DNA of 64,000 nt from Variovorax sp. OAS795 (GCF_040546685.1 NZ_JBEPOH010000001.1:1364001-1428000); one strand, 5' to 3'; shown: positions 9,129 to 18,321, numbered from the stretch's first letter. Program-made: numbers and translations. The notes: generated by a model from the sequence alone, not told the origin.

Positions 9129-12100
9129 ACATCTCGGAGCTCTGCATCCGTCGTCCCGCGATGACGGTGCTGCTGTCCGCCGCCGTGGTGGTCGCGGGCA
9201 TCTTCGCGTACTTCAGCATCCCGGTCGCGGCGCTGCCCAGCTACAACACGCCGGTCATCAACGTGAATGCCCAGCTGCCGGGCGCGAGCCCCGACACCAT
9301 GGCGTCGTCGGTGGCGCTGCCGCTCGAGAAGCAGTTCTCGACCATTCCCGGGCTACAGACCATCAGTTCGGTGAACACGCAGGGCGTGAGCTCGATCACG
9401 CTGGAGTTCGTGAGCAGCCGCGACATCGACGCCGCCGCCGTCGACGTGCAGGCCGCGTTGCTGCGCGCCCAGCGCCAGCTGCCGCAGGAGCTCACGCAGC
9501 TGCCGTCGTACCGCAAGGTGAACCCGGCCGATGCGCCGGTGCTGTTCATCGCGCTGATCTCCCCGTCGATGAACCCGGCGGAGCTCAACGACTACGCCGA
9601 GAACCTGATCTCGCCCACGCTGTCCACCATCGATGGCGTGGCGCAAGTGGGCGTCTATGGCCGCAAGGCCTTCGCGGTGCGCATCAAGGCCAATGCCGAC
9701 CTGCTCAACGCCCGCAACATCACGCTCGACGAACTCGCCCGGGCGGTGAACTCGGCCAATGCCAACACGCCGGTCGGCACGCTCGACGGGCCGCGCCAGA
9801 CGCTCACCATCCAGGCCAACCGGCAGCTCACCAAGGCGGAAGATTTCGCCAAGCTGATCGTCGGGCAGCGCAACGGCGCGCCGGTGCGGCTCGACGAGGT
9901 GGCGACCATCGAAGACAGCTTCGAGTCGGTCAAGACCGCGAGCAGCTTCAACGGCCAGAGCTCCATCTCCCTTGCCGTGCAGCGCCAGCCGAATGCCAAC
10001 ACGGTGGAAGTGGTGGACGCGGTCCGCGCGCTCATTCCGCGCTTCAAGGCGGAGTTGCCGCAGTCGGTCGAGATCCACATGGTGAACGACCGCTCGCTGT
10101 CCATCCGCGAGGCCGTGCACGACGTGCAGCTCACGCTCCTGGGCACCATCGCGCTGGTGGTGCTGGTGATCTTTTTGTTCCTGCACCGGCTGGTGGCCAC
10201 GCTGATTCCGGCGGCGACCATTCCCATCTCGCTGATCGGCGCGGTGGCGCTGCTCTACGCCTTCGGCTACAGCCTCGACAACGTCTCGCTGCTGGGCATC
10301 ACGCTGGCCGTGGGCCTGGTGGTGGACGACGCGATCGTGGTGCTCGAAAACATCATGCGCTACGTCGAGAAGGGCATGGAGCCCTTCGCCGCGGCGCTGC
10401 GCGGCGCGCGCGAGGTGGGCTTCACCATCATCTCGATCTCGATCTCGCTGGTGGCGGTGTTCATTCCGATCTTCTTCATGCCGGGCGTGATCGGCCTGCT
10501 GTTCCACGAGTTCGCGGTGGTGGTGGCGCTGGCGGTGCTGGTGTCGGCCGTGGTGTCGCTCACGCTGGTGCCGATGCTCGCGAGCCGGCTGCTCAAGCAC
10601 GTGCCCCGCAAGGAAGGCGTGCTCGACCACGAAGAGGAGCATCCGGAGCCCGGCACCGCCATCGGCCGCGCGTTCGAGCGCGGCTACCGCTGGGTTCATG
10701 GCAGCTACATGCGAACCCTCGACTGGACGCTGGGACACCGCACGCTGATGCTGCTGATGGCGGGCGGCACCTTCATCGTCACGGCATGGCTGTTCGTCTC
10801 CATTCCCAAGGGTTTCTTCCCCGAGGAAGACATCGGGCAGATCCAGATCACGACGGAAGCGGCCGAGGACATTTCCTTCACCGCCATGAACGCGCTGCAG
10901 GAACGCGTGGCCGCTTCTCTTCAAGCCGACCCGAGCGTGGCGTACGTGAGCTCGTTCGTCGGCGTGGGTGGCCCCACGGCCACGCAGAACTCCGGCCGCC
11001 TGTTCGCCGTGCTCAAGCCGCGCAGCGAGCGCCCCAAGATGGCCGCGGTGCTCGAGTCGCTGCGCCAGCGTTTCCGCGAGATCCCGGGCATTGCGGTCTA
11101 CATGCAGCCGGTGCAGAACCTGCGCCTGGGCGGCCGCCAGAGCAAGGCGCGCTTCCAGTACACGCTGCAAAGCGTCAACGCGGGCGAGATGGTGCCCTGG
11201 GCCACGCGGCTCATGGAGCGCATGCGCGCCGATCCGGCCTTCCGCGACGTGACCAGCGATTCGCAGAACCGCGGCCTGCAGGCCACGCTCGAGGTCGACC
11301 GCGACAAGGCCGGCGTGCTCGGCGTGGCCGTGGGCGACCTGCGCACGGCGCTCTACAACGCGTACGGCGACCGGCAGATCGGCAGCATCTACGGCGCGAG
11401 CAACACCTACCAGGTGATTCTCTCTGCCTCCGACAACGACCGCCAGTTCGAGGACGACATGTCGCGCCTGTCGGTGCGCAGCACCACGGGACGGCTGGTG
11501 CCGCTCTCCGCGTTCTCGACCGTCAAGCGCACCGTGGGGCCCACCTCGGTCAACCACCAGGGCCAGCTGCAGGCGGTCACCGTGTCGTTCAATCTTGCGC
11601 CCGACGTGCCGCTGGGCAACGCGACCGCGAAGATCGACCAGTTCAAGGAAGAGCTGAAGATGCCGCCGTCGATCATCACCACGTATGGCGGCGATGCGGC
11701 GGTGTTCCAGAGCTCGCAGTCCAGCCAGGCCGTGCTGCTGGTGCTGGCCGTGCTGGTGATCTACGTGCTGCTGGGCGTTCTGTACGAAAGCTACATCCAC
11801 CCGCTGACCATCCTGGCCGGGCTGCCGTCGGCGGCCGTGGGTGCCTTGCTCTCGCTCAAGCTCTTCGGCTTCGACCTGACGCTGATCGCCACCATCGGCA
11901 TCCTGCTGTTGATCGGCATCGTGAAGAAGAACGCGATCATGATGATCGACTTTGCGCTCGATGCGCAGCGCACCGAGGGCATGAAGCCGGTAGATGCGAT
12001 CCGCGAGGCCTGCCGCCTGCGCTTCCGCCCCATTCTCATGACCACGCTGGCGGCGCTGATGGGCGCGCTGCCGCTCGCACTGGGCCTGGGCGCCGGCGCC

Positions 12101-12274
12101 GAGCTTCGCCAGCCACTGGGCGTGGCGGTGGTGGGCGGGCTGATCTTCTCGCAGGTGATCACGCTCTACATCACGCCGGCCATCTACCTGGCGCTCGACC
12201 GCTACAGCGGCACCGGGCCGATGGTCGAGCTGCCCGGCGAGGCGAAGGCCGAGGTCTCGCACTCGCCGGCCTGA
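9125..12274 (+). CDS. RND efflux transporter permease
   Basis: 1049-residue hydrophobic pump of the HAE1/AcrB superfamily. It has the two-fold repeat of one membrane helix, a large periplasmic loop and five helices. TM4 carries GLVVDDAIVVLEN with the paired proton-relay aspartates, and TM10 carries GIVKKNAIMMID with the matching lysine. The N-terminus (ISELCIRRPAMTVLL) and the IFFMPGVIGLLFHEF region resemble MdtB/MdtC or MuxB/MuxC pumps more than AcrB, although only one pump gene is present. It ends 18 bp before the convergent phosphatase gene. Drug range cannot be inferred from sequence. Confidence 0.93.
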   Translation: MNISELCIRRPAMTVLLSAAVVVAGIFAYFSIPVAALPSYNTPVINVNAQLPGASPDTMASSVALPLEKQFSTIPGLQTISSVNTQGVSSITLEFVSSRDIDAAAVDVQAALLRAQRQLPQELTQLPSYRKVNPADAPVLFIALISPSMNPAELNDYAENLISPTLSTIDGVAQVGVYGRKAFAVRIKANADLLNARNITLDELARAVNSANANTPVGTLDGPRQTLTIQANRQLTKAEDFAKLIVGQRNGAPVRLDEVATIEDSFESVKTASSFNGQSSISLAVQRQPNANTVEVVDAVRALIPRFKAELPQSVEIHMVNDRSLSIREAVHDVQLTLLGTIALVVLVIFLFLHRLVATLIPAATIPISLIGAVALLYAFGYSLDNVSLLGITLAVGLVVDDAIVVLENIMRYVEKGMEPFAAALRGAREVGFTIISISISLVAVFIPIFFMPGVIGLLFHEFAVVVALAVLVSAVVSLTLVPMLASRLLKHVPRKEGVLDHEEEHPEPGTAIGRAFERGYRWVHGSYMRTLDWTLGHRTLMLLMAGGTFIVTAWLFVSIPKGFFPEEDIGQIQITTEAAEDISFTAMNALQERVAASLQADPSVAYVSSFVGVGGPTATQNSGRLFAVLKPRSERPKMAAVLESLRQRFREIPGIAVYMQPVQNLRLGGRQSKARFQYTLQSVNAGEMVPWATRLMERMRADPAFRDVTSDSQNRGLQATLEVDRDKAGVLGVAVGDLRTALYNAYGDRQIGSIYGASNTYQVILSASDNDRQFEDDMSRLSVRSTTGRLVPLSAFSTVKRTVGPTSVNHQGQLQAVTVSFNLAPDVPLGNATAKIDQFKEELKMPPSIITTYGGDAAVFQSSQSSQAVLLVLAVLVIYVLLGVLYESYIHPLTILAGLPSAAVGALLSLKLFGFDLTLIATIGILLLIGIVKKNAIMMIDFALDAQRTEGMKPVDAIREACRLRFRPILMTTLAALMGALPLALGLGAGAELRQPLGVAVVGGLIFSQVITLYITPAIYLALDRYSGTGPMVELPGEAKAEVSHSPA

Positions 12275-12291
12275 ACTCGCTCCCCGCACCC

Positions 12292-12933
12292 TCAGCTGGT
12301 TGTCTCGTCCAGCGCGTCGTCCACCAGGTGCGCGGTGTCGCTCCAGCCCACCAGGCTGAAGCCCTCGGGCGTCCACAGCATGCGGTTGATGGCCGCGTTG
12401 CCGAGCTGCCAGGTGCGCGGCGCCTGCAGGTCCTGCCGCGTGGCGGCGCGGTACAGCACGTCCATCACGCCGCCGTGCGCCACCAGCACCACCAGCCGGC
12501 CCGGATGGCGCGCTGCCAGCTTCGACGCAATGCGCGTCACCCGTTCGCGAAACACCAGCAGGCTCTCGCCGCCTTCGGGCTCGAACTCGGGATCGCGCTC
12601 GCGCCAGCGCCGGGCCTGGTCGGGCAGGGTGGCCTCGATTTCCGCGAAGCTCATGCCTTCGAAGTGGCCGAAGGCGCGTTCGCGCAGGCCCGGTTCGGGG
12701 TGGACTGTGAGGCCATGGGGCCGCGCGATCTCCTGCGCGGTCTGCCAGGCGCGCGACAGGTCGCTCGCGTAGATGGCGCCGATGTCTTCATGCGCCAGCG
12801 CCTGCCCCACGCGCCGGGCCTGCCAGAGGCCGGTGGCATTGAGCCCGATGTCGAGCTGGCCCTGGATGCGCGTGTCGACGTTCCAGGCGGTTTCGCCATG
12901 GCGAACGGCAATCAGGCGGGTGATTTCTTCCAT
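12292..12933 (-). CDS. Histidine phosphatase family protein
   Basis: 213 residues of the phosphoglycerate-mutase-like histidine phosphatase superfamily. The catalytic motif is AVRHGETAWN (His about 11). Arg in YASDLSRAWQTA, the acid residue in LRERAFGHFEGM and the second His in VLVAHGGVMD complete the active site. This branch includes GpmB-like and CobC-like phosphatases; the lack of cobalamin genes argues against CobC. It starts 22 bp after the DUF4136 gene and is the last member of the minus-strand row from 15789. Substrate unknown. Confidence 0.88.
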   Translation of the reverse strand: MEEITRLIAVRHGETAWNVDTRIQGQLDIGLNATGLWQARRVGQALAHEDIGAIYASDLSRAWQTAQEIARPHGLTVHPEPGLRERAFGHFEGMSFAEIEATLPDQARRWRERDPEFEPEGGESLLVFRERVTRIASKLAARHPGRLVVLVAHGGVMDVLYRAATRQDLQAPRTWQLGNAAINRMLWTPEGFSLVGWSDTAHLVDDALDETTS

Positions 12934-12955
12934 CCGGCGGGATTCTAGGGGGCCG

Positions 12956-13579
12956 TCATTTCCCGTTCGCCGCCGAGAGCTCGATGTTCACGCGGCGCTC
13001 GCCCGGCGGCGGATTCGGGAAGCCCGCAAGCGCAGCCTGGAACATCACCGGCAGGATGGCCGCGCTGGCACCGTAGGGCCCGTCGTTCCGGGCCCGCGTT
13101 TCGTACACCACCCGGTTGGAGCCGACCTCGCGCAGCACGATGCTGACCTCGCGCTCGTACCAGGGGTTGGCAGCCGGCGGAATGAAGCCTGGGCCGCCAT
13201 ACCAGCCGCCGCCATACCAGCGCCGTGCGTAGCCGTGGTAGCCATAGCCGGTGGCGCCCCAGGGGCCGTCGAAGAGCCAGGGGTCGGCCCAGGGCGAGAG
13301 GCCGATCGTCACGCGCGCGCCGATCTGCGCGCTGTATTGCGGATTCGCGTCGTCGCGGCGCAGGCCGACTTTCTCGAGCGCCGCGGCGGCCATCGCCTCG
13401 AGCGATTCCTGCCGTGCGGCATCGGCCTGCTGCGACGGCAGGCGATCGAAGCGGTAGGTGGCGCCGAACTGCACGGCGCCGAGCGAAGAGAAGCTTTTCA
13501 CGTCGCTGTCGACCACCCAGGAGGTGGCGCAGCCGCTCAGGCCGGCCAGCAAAAGAAGAGCAAGGAACGCACGTTTCAT
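12956..13579 (-). CDS. DUF4136 lipoprotein
   Basis: 207 residues with an N-terminal lipoprotein signal and lipobox LSGCA. It then shows the typical DUF4136 opening (VDSDVKSFSSLGAVQFGATYRF), a Gly/Tyr-rich insertion (about residues 110-145, many Trp, Tyr and Gly residues) and the conserved tail (VYETRARNDG, ... GFPNPPPGERRVNIEL). Start ATG 13579 is chosen because it begins at the signal peptide. These proteins are outer-membrane-associated and of unknown function. It lies 46 bp from ttcA. Confidence 0.85.
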   Translation of the reverse strand: MKRAFLALLLLAGLSGCATSWVVDSDVKSFSSLGAVQFGATYRFDRLPSQQADAARQESLEAMAAAALEKVGLRRDDANPQYSAQIGARVTIGLSPWADPWLFDGPWGATGYGYHGYARRWYGGGWYGGPGFIPPAANPWYEREVSIVLREVGSNRVVYETRARNDGPYGASAAILPVMFQAALAGFPNPPPGERRVNIELSAANGK

Positions 13580-13625
13580 GAGGATCTCCGGGCTCCGCGG
13601 CCCAAAATTCCCCTGGGTTGCCCGT

Positions 13626-14565
13626 TCAGCCCTGGAAGATGCGCAGGGCTGCAGGTGCCTGGGAGAGCAGGTCGAAAGCAGGCGTGTCGAAGGCCTTGTC
13701 GCCGTCTTCATCGGCCACGCCGGTGGCCTTCAGACCCTTGAAATCGTGCCGCGTTCCGTCGAGCAGGTGCGAAGGCACCACGTTCTGCAGCGCGGTGAAC
13801 ATGTTCTCCACGCGGCCGGGGTGCTTCTTGTCCCAATCCCGCAGCATTTCGCCGACCTGCTTGCGCTGCAGGTTTTCCTGGCTGCCGCAGAGCGTGCACG
13901 GGATGATCGGGAATTCGCGGTGCTGGGCCCAGCGCACCAGGTCTTTCTCGGCCACGTAGGCGAGTGGGCGGATCACGATGTGCTTGCCGTCATCGCTCAC
14001 CAGCTTGGGCGGCATGCTCTTGAGCTTGCCCGCGAAGAACATGTTGAGGAAGAAGGTCTGCAGCATGTCGTCGCGGTGATGGCCGAGCGCCACCTTGGTG
14101 GCGCCCAGCTCGTCGGCCACGCGGTACAGGATGCCGCGGCGCAGCCGGCTGCACAGGCCGCAGGTGGTCTTGCCCTCGGGGATCACGCGCTTGACGATGC
14201 TGTAGGTGTCCTGGTTCTCGATGTGGAAGTCCACGCCCAGTTCGCTCAAATACCTGGGGAGCACCTCTTCGGGAAAGCCGGGCTGCTTCTGGTCGAGGTT
14301 GACCGCGACGATGTCGAAATGGATGGGCGCGCGGGCCTTGAGCTTGAGCAGGATGTCCAGCATGGCGTAGCTGTCCTTCCCGCCCGAGACGCACACCATG
14401 ACCTTGTCGCCCTCTTCGATCATGTTGTAGTCGACGATGGCGCGGCCCACCTCGCGGCACAGGCGCTTTTCGAGCTTGTGCGTCTCGCGTTCGATCTTCA
14501 GCGAGTTGGTGGGGGGCGGGGGTGGCGCCGGCGACGGGCGCCTCGTCGTTCCAGACGGCGTTCAT
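13626..14565 (-). CDS. ttcA: tRNA 2-thiocytidine synthetase TtcA, 5' frameshift in the assembled sequence
   Basis: TtcA thiolates C32 of certain tRNAs using an Fe-S cluster and ATP. The intact frame (13626-14450, 274 residues from a GTG) has the PP-loop [13 protein letters not shown], the cluster motif TTCGLCSR and a second CxxC region (IPCTLCGSQ). The expected N-terminus does not join in frame. ATG 14565 opens [18 protein letters not shown] and then slips. One base fewer in the G6 run at 14511-14516 continues as [20 protein letters not shown] straight into VGRAIVDYN, the usual TtcA start region. The downstream frame has no ATG before it hits TGA. This is either a homopolymer sequencing error or a recent frameshift; a shortened GTG-initiated protein is the alternative. 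Confidence 0.85.
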
Positions 14566-14617
14566 GGTGGGCTGCTTCAGGCAAATCGGGGGGAGGAAGC
14601 CCCGATTTTGCCTTGGA

Positions 14618-14992
14618 TCACCATTCCCCGGCTTCCATGCGGATGGCCACCTCGCAGTCGTCGAAGATCTCGAGCTTGGCGATCTTCACTCGCACGCCCA
14701 CCACGCCGGGCAGCTGCAGCAGGCGCTGCGCGAGCTTGCCGATGAGCGTTTCGAGCAGGTTCACATGCTCGGCCGTGCACTCGTCGATGATGATGCGGCG
14801 CACCTTCCGGTAGTCCAGCACATGGAAGATGTCGTCGTCCTGGGGCATCAGCGGCTGCGCGCCCAGGTGCAGCTCGGCATCGACCTGGATCGGCTGCGGC
14901 GCCGTCTTCTCCTGGTCGAGGATGCCCAGGTTGGCGTCGAAGCGAAGCCCCTGCAGGGTGAGGGTCTGGCGGCCGATGGGGGTGGAAGGCAT
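14618..14992 (-). CDS. folB: Dihydroneopterin aldolase family protein
   Basis: 124 residues, the normal FolB length. FolB splits 7,8-dihydroneopterin to 6-hydroxymethyl-dihydropterin in folate synthesis and can epimerise at C2'. Visible family marks: GLRFDANLGILDQEK, with the Glu that anchors pterin, DYRKVRRIIIDECTAEHVNLLETL and the catalytic-Lys region VRVKIAKLEIF. Eight bases separate it from the upstream SDR gene, so the two are almost certainly co-transcribed, and ttcA follows after 52 bp. Confidence 0.92.
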   Translation of the reverse strand: MPSTPIGRQTLTLQGLRFDANLGILDQEKTAPQPIQVDAELHLGAQPLMPQDDDIFHVLDYRKVRRIIIDECTAEHVNLLETLIGKLAQRLLQLPGVVGVRVKIAKLEIFDDCEVAIRMEAGEW

Positions 14993-15000
14993 GGTGGGGC

Positions 15001-15789
15001 TCACATCAGCGAGAAGTCGCGGTCGAATTTCATCAGGTGCTGGCCCCCGTCCACCAGGAGCGTGGTGCCGGTGATCGAGTTGTTCTCCAGCGCGAACTTC
15101 ACCGTGGCCGCCACGTCGGCCGGCGTCGAGGAGCGGCCCAGTGGCGACAGCTTGTGCAGCTGCGAAAACCTCGCGTCGTCCAGCATGTGGCTCGGCAGCG
15201 TGAGGCCGGGTGCCACGCCCACCACCCGCACCCGCGGCGCCAGCGCCATGGCCAGCATCGGCGTGGCGGCTTCGAGGGCCGCCTTGGACAGCGTGTAGCT
15301 GAGAAAGTCGGGGTTCGGGTTCCAGAGCTTCTGGTCGAGCAGGTGCACCACAGCACCCTGCGCATCGCGCAGCGCCAGGTGGTCGCGCAGTGCCTGCGCC
15401 AGCAGGATGGCCGCGCCCGTGTTGCTGCGCGCGTGGCGCTCCATGAGCGCGTAGCTGAAGCTGGCCGCATCGTCGTGCTCGAAGAGCGCCGCGCTGTGGA
15501 CCACCGCATCGACGCTGCCGAAATGCGCCGCCACGCGCGGCAGCAAGGCGCGCGTGGCGCCTTCGTCGAGCAGGTCGGCCTCGAAGACCGCCGAGCCATG
15601 GCCCGAAAGAACGGCGCACTCCGCCGACGTCTGCTCGGCTTCGGCCTGCGAGCTGCGGTAGTGCACCGCCACCTGCCACCCGCCCGCGGCCAGCGCCAGC
15701 GCGATCTCGCGGCCCAGCCGGCGTCCGGCACCCGTGACCAGGACGGTGCGGCGGACCGGCGTAACAGGAGGAAGAGGCGCTGTGCTCAT
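15001..15789 (-). CDS. SDR oxidoreductase, pteridine reductase / FolM-like
   Basis: 262-residue short-chain dehydrogenase. The nucleotide motif is TGAGRRLG, the TGxxxRxG variant seen in pteridine reductases and FolM dihydromonapterin reductase rather than the common TGxxxGIG. The active site is SYTLSKAAL (YxxxK), and the tail GTTLLVDGGQHL is typical. Eight bases separate it from folB, supporting a role in reduced-pterin metabolism. An upstream in-frame GTG/ATG region would overlap the divergent methyltransferase gene, so ATG 15789 is preferred. The FolM assignment is inference from motif plus neighbour. Confidence 0.82.
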   Translation of the reverse strand: MSTAPLPPVTPVRRTVLVTGAGRRLGREIALALAAGGWQVAVHYRSSQAEAEQTSAECAVLSGHGSAVFEADLLDEGATRALLPRVAAHFGSVDAVVHSAALFEHDDAASFSYALMERHARSNTGAAILLAQALRDHLALRDAQGAVVHLLDQKLWNPNPDFLSYTLSKAALEAATPMLAMALAPRVRVVGVAPGLTLPSHMLDDARFSQLHKLSPLGRSSTPADVAATVKFALENNSITGTTLLVDGGQHLMKFDRDFSLM

Positions 15790-15815
15790 GCGAAGAGAGA
15801 AGGGAGAATCGGGGC

Positions 15816-16928
15816 GTGACGACAAAGACGACGAACAGTTTACCCATCGCCCTCGATACCCTGATTGCCCGCGCCGTCGAACGCGCCGGCGGCTGGATCG
15901 GCTTCGACCGCTTCATGGCGCTCGCCTTGTACGCGCCGGGGCTGGGCTACTACGCCAACACCTCGGCCAAGTTCGGCCACATGCCGTCTTCGGGCAGCGA
16001 CTTCGTGACCGCGCCCGAGCTCACGCCGCTGTTCGGCCAGGCACTGGCCGCCCAGGTCGCCGAGGCGCTGGAGAAGACCGGCACCGACACGGTCTGGGAG
16101 TTCGGCGCCGGCTCCGGCGCGCTCGCGGTGCAGCTGCTGCACGCGCTGGACGACATGGGCCGCGGCGACGTGCGCTACCGCATCGTCGACCTCTCGGGCA
16201 CCTTGCGCGAGCGGCAGCAGCAGGCGCTGGTGCGCCATGCCGGCCGCGTCGAATGGCTCGGGGAACTGCCGGAGGCCATGCAGGGCGTGGTGATCGGCAA
16301 CGAGGTGCTCGACGCCATGCCGGTGCAGCTGCTGGCGCGCGTGGGCGGCCAATGGCAGGAGCGCGGCGTGGTGCGCAATGCAGGCGCCGACGGATGGACC
16401 TGGGCCGACCGCCCCACCGAACTGCGCCCTCCTTTCAACGTGCCGGGCCCGCACGACTACCTGACCGAGATCCATCCCCAGGCCGAGGCCTTCATCGCCA
16501 CCCTGGCGGACCGCCTGACCCGGGGCGCGGCCTTCTTCATCGACTACGGCTTTCCGGAACGCGAGTACTACCACCCGCAGCGCCACATGGGAACAGTGAT
16601 GTGCCACCGCGCGCACCAGGCCGATGGCGATCCGCTGTCGGACGTGGGCTACAAGGACATCACGGCGCACGTCAACTTCACCGGCATCGCGCTGGCGGGG
16701 CAGGAAGCGGGGCTCGAAGTGCTGGGCTACACGAGCCAGGCGCGCTTTCTTCTGAACTGCGGGCTTTTATCAAGGATGGAGCAGGCCTCCACGGCGGAAA
16801 GGGGAATGGCGGCCCGGCTCATCCATGAGCATGAGATGGGGGAGCTGTTCAAGGTGGTGGGGTTTGCTGTGGGCGAGCCTTGGGATGCGATGGGGTTTGT
16901 GGAGGGGGATCGGAGTCATACGCTTTGA
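15816..16928 (+). CDS. MidA/NDUFAF7-type SAM-dependent methyltransferase
   Basis: 370 residues of COG1565. The opening GWIGFDRFMALALYAPGLGYY and DFVTAPELTPLFG are signature segments, and the SAM motif is VWEFGAGSGALAVQLL. The downstream FIDYGFPEREYYHPQRHMGTVMCHRAHQ is the conserved MidA block. The mitochondrial relative methylates an arginine of complex I subunit NDUFS2; bacterial substrates are not settled. The start is GTG 15816 with a purine-rich site (AGAAGGGAG), divergent from the SDR gene 26 bp away. Confidence 0.9.
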   Translation: MTTKTTNSLPIALDTLIARAVERAGGWIGFDRFMALALYAPGLGYYANTSAKFGHMPSSGSDFVTAPELTPLFGQALAAQVAEALEKTGTDTVWEFGAGSGALAVQLLHALDDMGRGDVRYRIVDLSGTLRERQQQALVRHAGRVEWLGELPEAMQGVVIGNEVLDAMPVQLLARVGGQWQERGVVRNAGADGWTWADRPTELRPPFNVPGPHDYLTEIHPQAEAFIATLADRLTRGAAFFIDYGFPEREYYHPQRHMGTVMCHRAHQADGDPLSDVGYKDITAHVNFTGIALAGQEAGLEVLGYTSQARFLLNCGLLSRMEQASTAERGMAARLIHEHEMGELFKVVGFAVGEPWDAMGFVEGDRSHTL

Positions 16929-17436
16929 CTTTTCGGGCTGTTGGCCTTGTTTGCTTACCGAGGCCGGGATTCCGCCCGGCGGCGGACTCACTTTCTTTTG
17001 CTTCGCCAAAAGAAAGTAAGCAAAGAAAAGGCGACCCCACTGTCTGCGACCCTCCGCTTCGCTGCGGGCAACCTGCGGTGCTCGGGTTTCGCGGGGTCTC
17101 GCAGAACTCGCTTCGCTCAAACAGCTGCGAGCCCTGATCCGCGAAACCCTGCGCTCCTCGGCGCATACAGAGGGGCGGGGGAATCACACGGGCCTTTGCT
17201 TCGCTCGGCCACTGTTGAGTTGGGGCCGAGCGGGAGCGAAGGCTGCCCGTAGCGCAGCGAAGGGACGCAGACAGCAGGGGTCGCCTTTCTTTGCTTACTT
17301 TCTTTGGCGAAGCAAAGAAAGTGAGTCGCCCGCCGGGGCGAGTCCCGGCCTCGGAACCCAAACAACCGACAACGGCAAATAAGCTACCAACGAGGATTTC
17401 GTTGAGAAACCACCTCAGTCAACCTACATTGGCGGT
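16929..17436. other. 508-bp intergenic region holding a large inverted repeat
   Basis: No gene is credible here. Almost the whole spacer between the methyltransferase and the TauD-type dioxygenase is a quasi-palindromic repeat (16958-17354, listed separately). The remaining ~80 bases before the dioxygenase start presumably hold its promoter, but no clear boxes were picked out. Confidence 0.8.
16958..17354. repeat. Long quasi-palindromic repeat element
   Basis: Left arm 16958-17038 and right arm 17277-17354 are near-perfect reverse complements. Within 16986-17038 and 17277-17326 they differ only by three single-base indels. The inner flanks also pair imperfectly (17040-17073 with 17241-17276). 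Each arm contains its own stem-loop of 10 bp: CTTTCTTTTG/CAAAAGAAAG around CTTCGC on the left, ACTTTCTTTG/CAAAGAAAGT around GCGAAG on the right. Several short CTTCGCT-type motifs recur in the centre. No transposase or coding frame is supported. Similar AAAGAAAG/GCTTCGCC repeats are, to my recollection, scattered in Comamonadaceae genomes, but copy number cannot be checked here. Confidence 0.85.
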
Positions 17437-18321
17437 ATGACCGCTTCCCCAAAGACAGAAGCCCCCGCGCAGCACTTCGAAGTGCGCCCCTTCCCCGCCC
17501 CTGTAGGCGCAGAAATCCTGGGCCTGGACATCTCCAAGCCCATCAACGACGAGGATTTCGCCCGCATCCACCGCGCGCACCTCGACCACCACGTCCTGGT
17601 ATTCCGCAACCAGCAGATCACTCCGGCCGAGCACATCGATTTCAGCCGCCGCTTCGGCGCGCTCGAAATCCATGTGCTGCACCAGTTCCACCTGAAGGAC
17701 CATCCCGAGATCCTGATCGTCAGCAACATCAAGGAGAACGGCGAGCCCATCGGGCTGGGCGACGCGGGTGTCTACTGGCACTCGGACATCTCGTACAAGC
17801 CCCAGCCGAGCCTCGGCTCGCTGCTGCATGCGCAGGAGCTGCCCAGCGAAGGCGGCGACACGCTCTTCGCCGACCAGCACCTGGCCTGGGAAGCGCTGGA
17901 CCCGGCGTTGCAGCAGCGCATCCTGCCGCTCAAGGCGGAGCACAGCTACCTTGCCAAGTACGACGAGCTGCGCGCCAGGAACCCGTGGCGGCCCAAGCTG
18001 TCGCAGGCGCAGATCGACCAGGTCACGCCCGCCGTGCAGCCGGTCGTGCGGACGCATCCCGAGACGGGCCGCAAGGCGCTGTTCGTCAGCGAGCATTTCA
18101 CGACGCGCATCGTCGGGCTGCCGCAGGATGAAAGCGATGTGCTGCTGGCCGCGCTGTTCGCGCACAGCGTGAAGCCCGATTTCGTGTACCGCCACCACTG
18201 GGCGCCGCACGACCTGGTGTTCTGGGACAACCGATCCCTGATGCACCTGGCGGCCGGCACGCCCGACCACCTGCGCCGCCGCCTGAACCGCACCACGGTG
18301 GCCGGCGATACGCCGTTCTGA
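17437..18321 (+). CDS. TauD/TfdA-family Fe(II)/2-oxoglutarate dioxygenase
   Basis: 294 residues. The iron triad is visible as His115 and Asp117 in YWHSDISY and His270 in SLMHLAAG, with the 2-oxoglutarate-binding Arg281 in RRRLNRTTV. The N-terminal FPAPVGAEILGLDISKP is the family signature. Such enzymes hydroxylate taurine, alkylsulfonates, phenoxyacetates and similar small acids. No transporter or sulfonate genes lie next to it, so the substrate is open. It follows the palindromic repeat and ends six bases before the convergent DUF5329 gene. Confidence 0.9.
   Translation: MTASPKTEAPAQHFEVRPFPAPVGAEILGLDISKPINDEDFARIHRAHLDHHVLVFRNQQITPAEHIDFSRRFGALEIHVLHQFHLKDHPEILIVSNIKENGEPIGLGDAGVYWHSDISYKPQPSLGSLLHAQELPSEGGDTLFADQHLAWEALDPALQQRILPLKAEHSYLAKYDELRARNPWRPKLSQAQIDQVTPAVQPVVRTHPETGRKALFVSEHFTTRIVGLPQDESDVLLAALFAHSVKPDFVYRHHWAPHDLVFWDNRSLMHLAAGTPDHLRRRLNRTTVAGDTPF

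Noticed and set aside
9353-12376. 1007-codon minus-strand open frame
   Set aside because: Antisense shadow of the RND permease; low-complexity Arg/His/Gln composition and no domains.
16829-17365. Several 60-170 codon frames over the methyltransferase end and the 17-kb spacer
   Set aside because: They run through the palindromic repeat on both strands and encode low-complexity peptides repeated in each arm, with no ribosome-binding sites.
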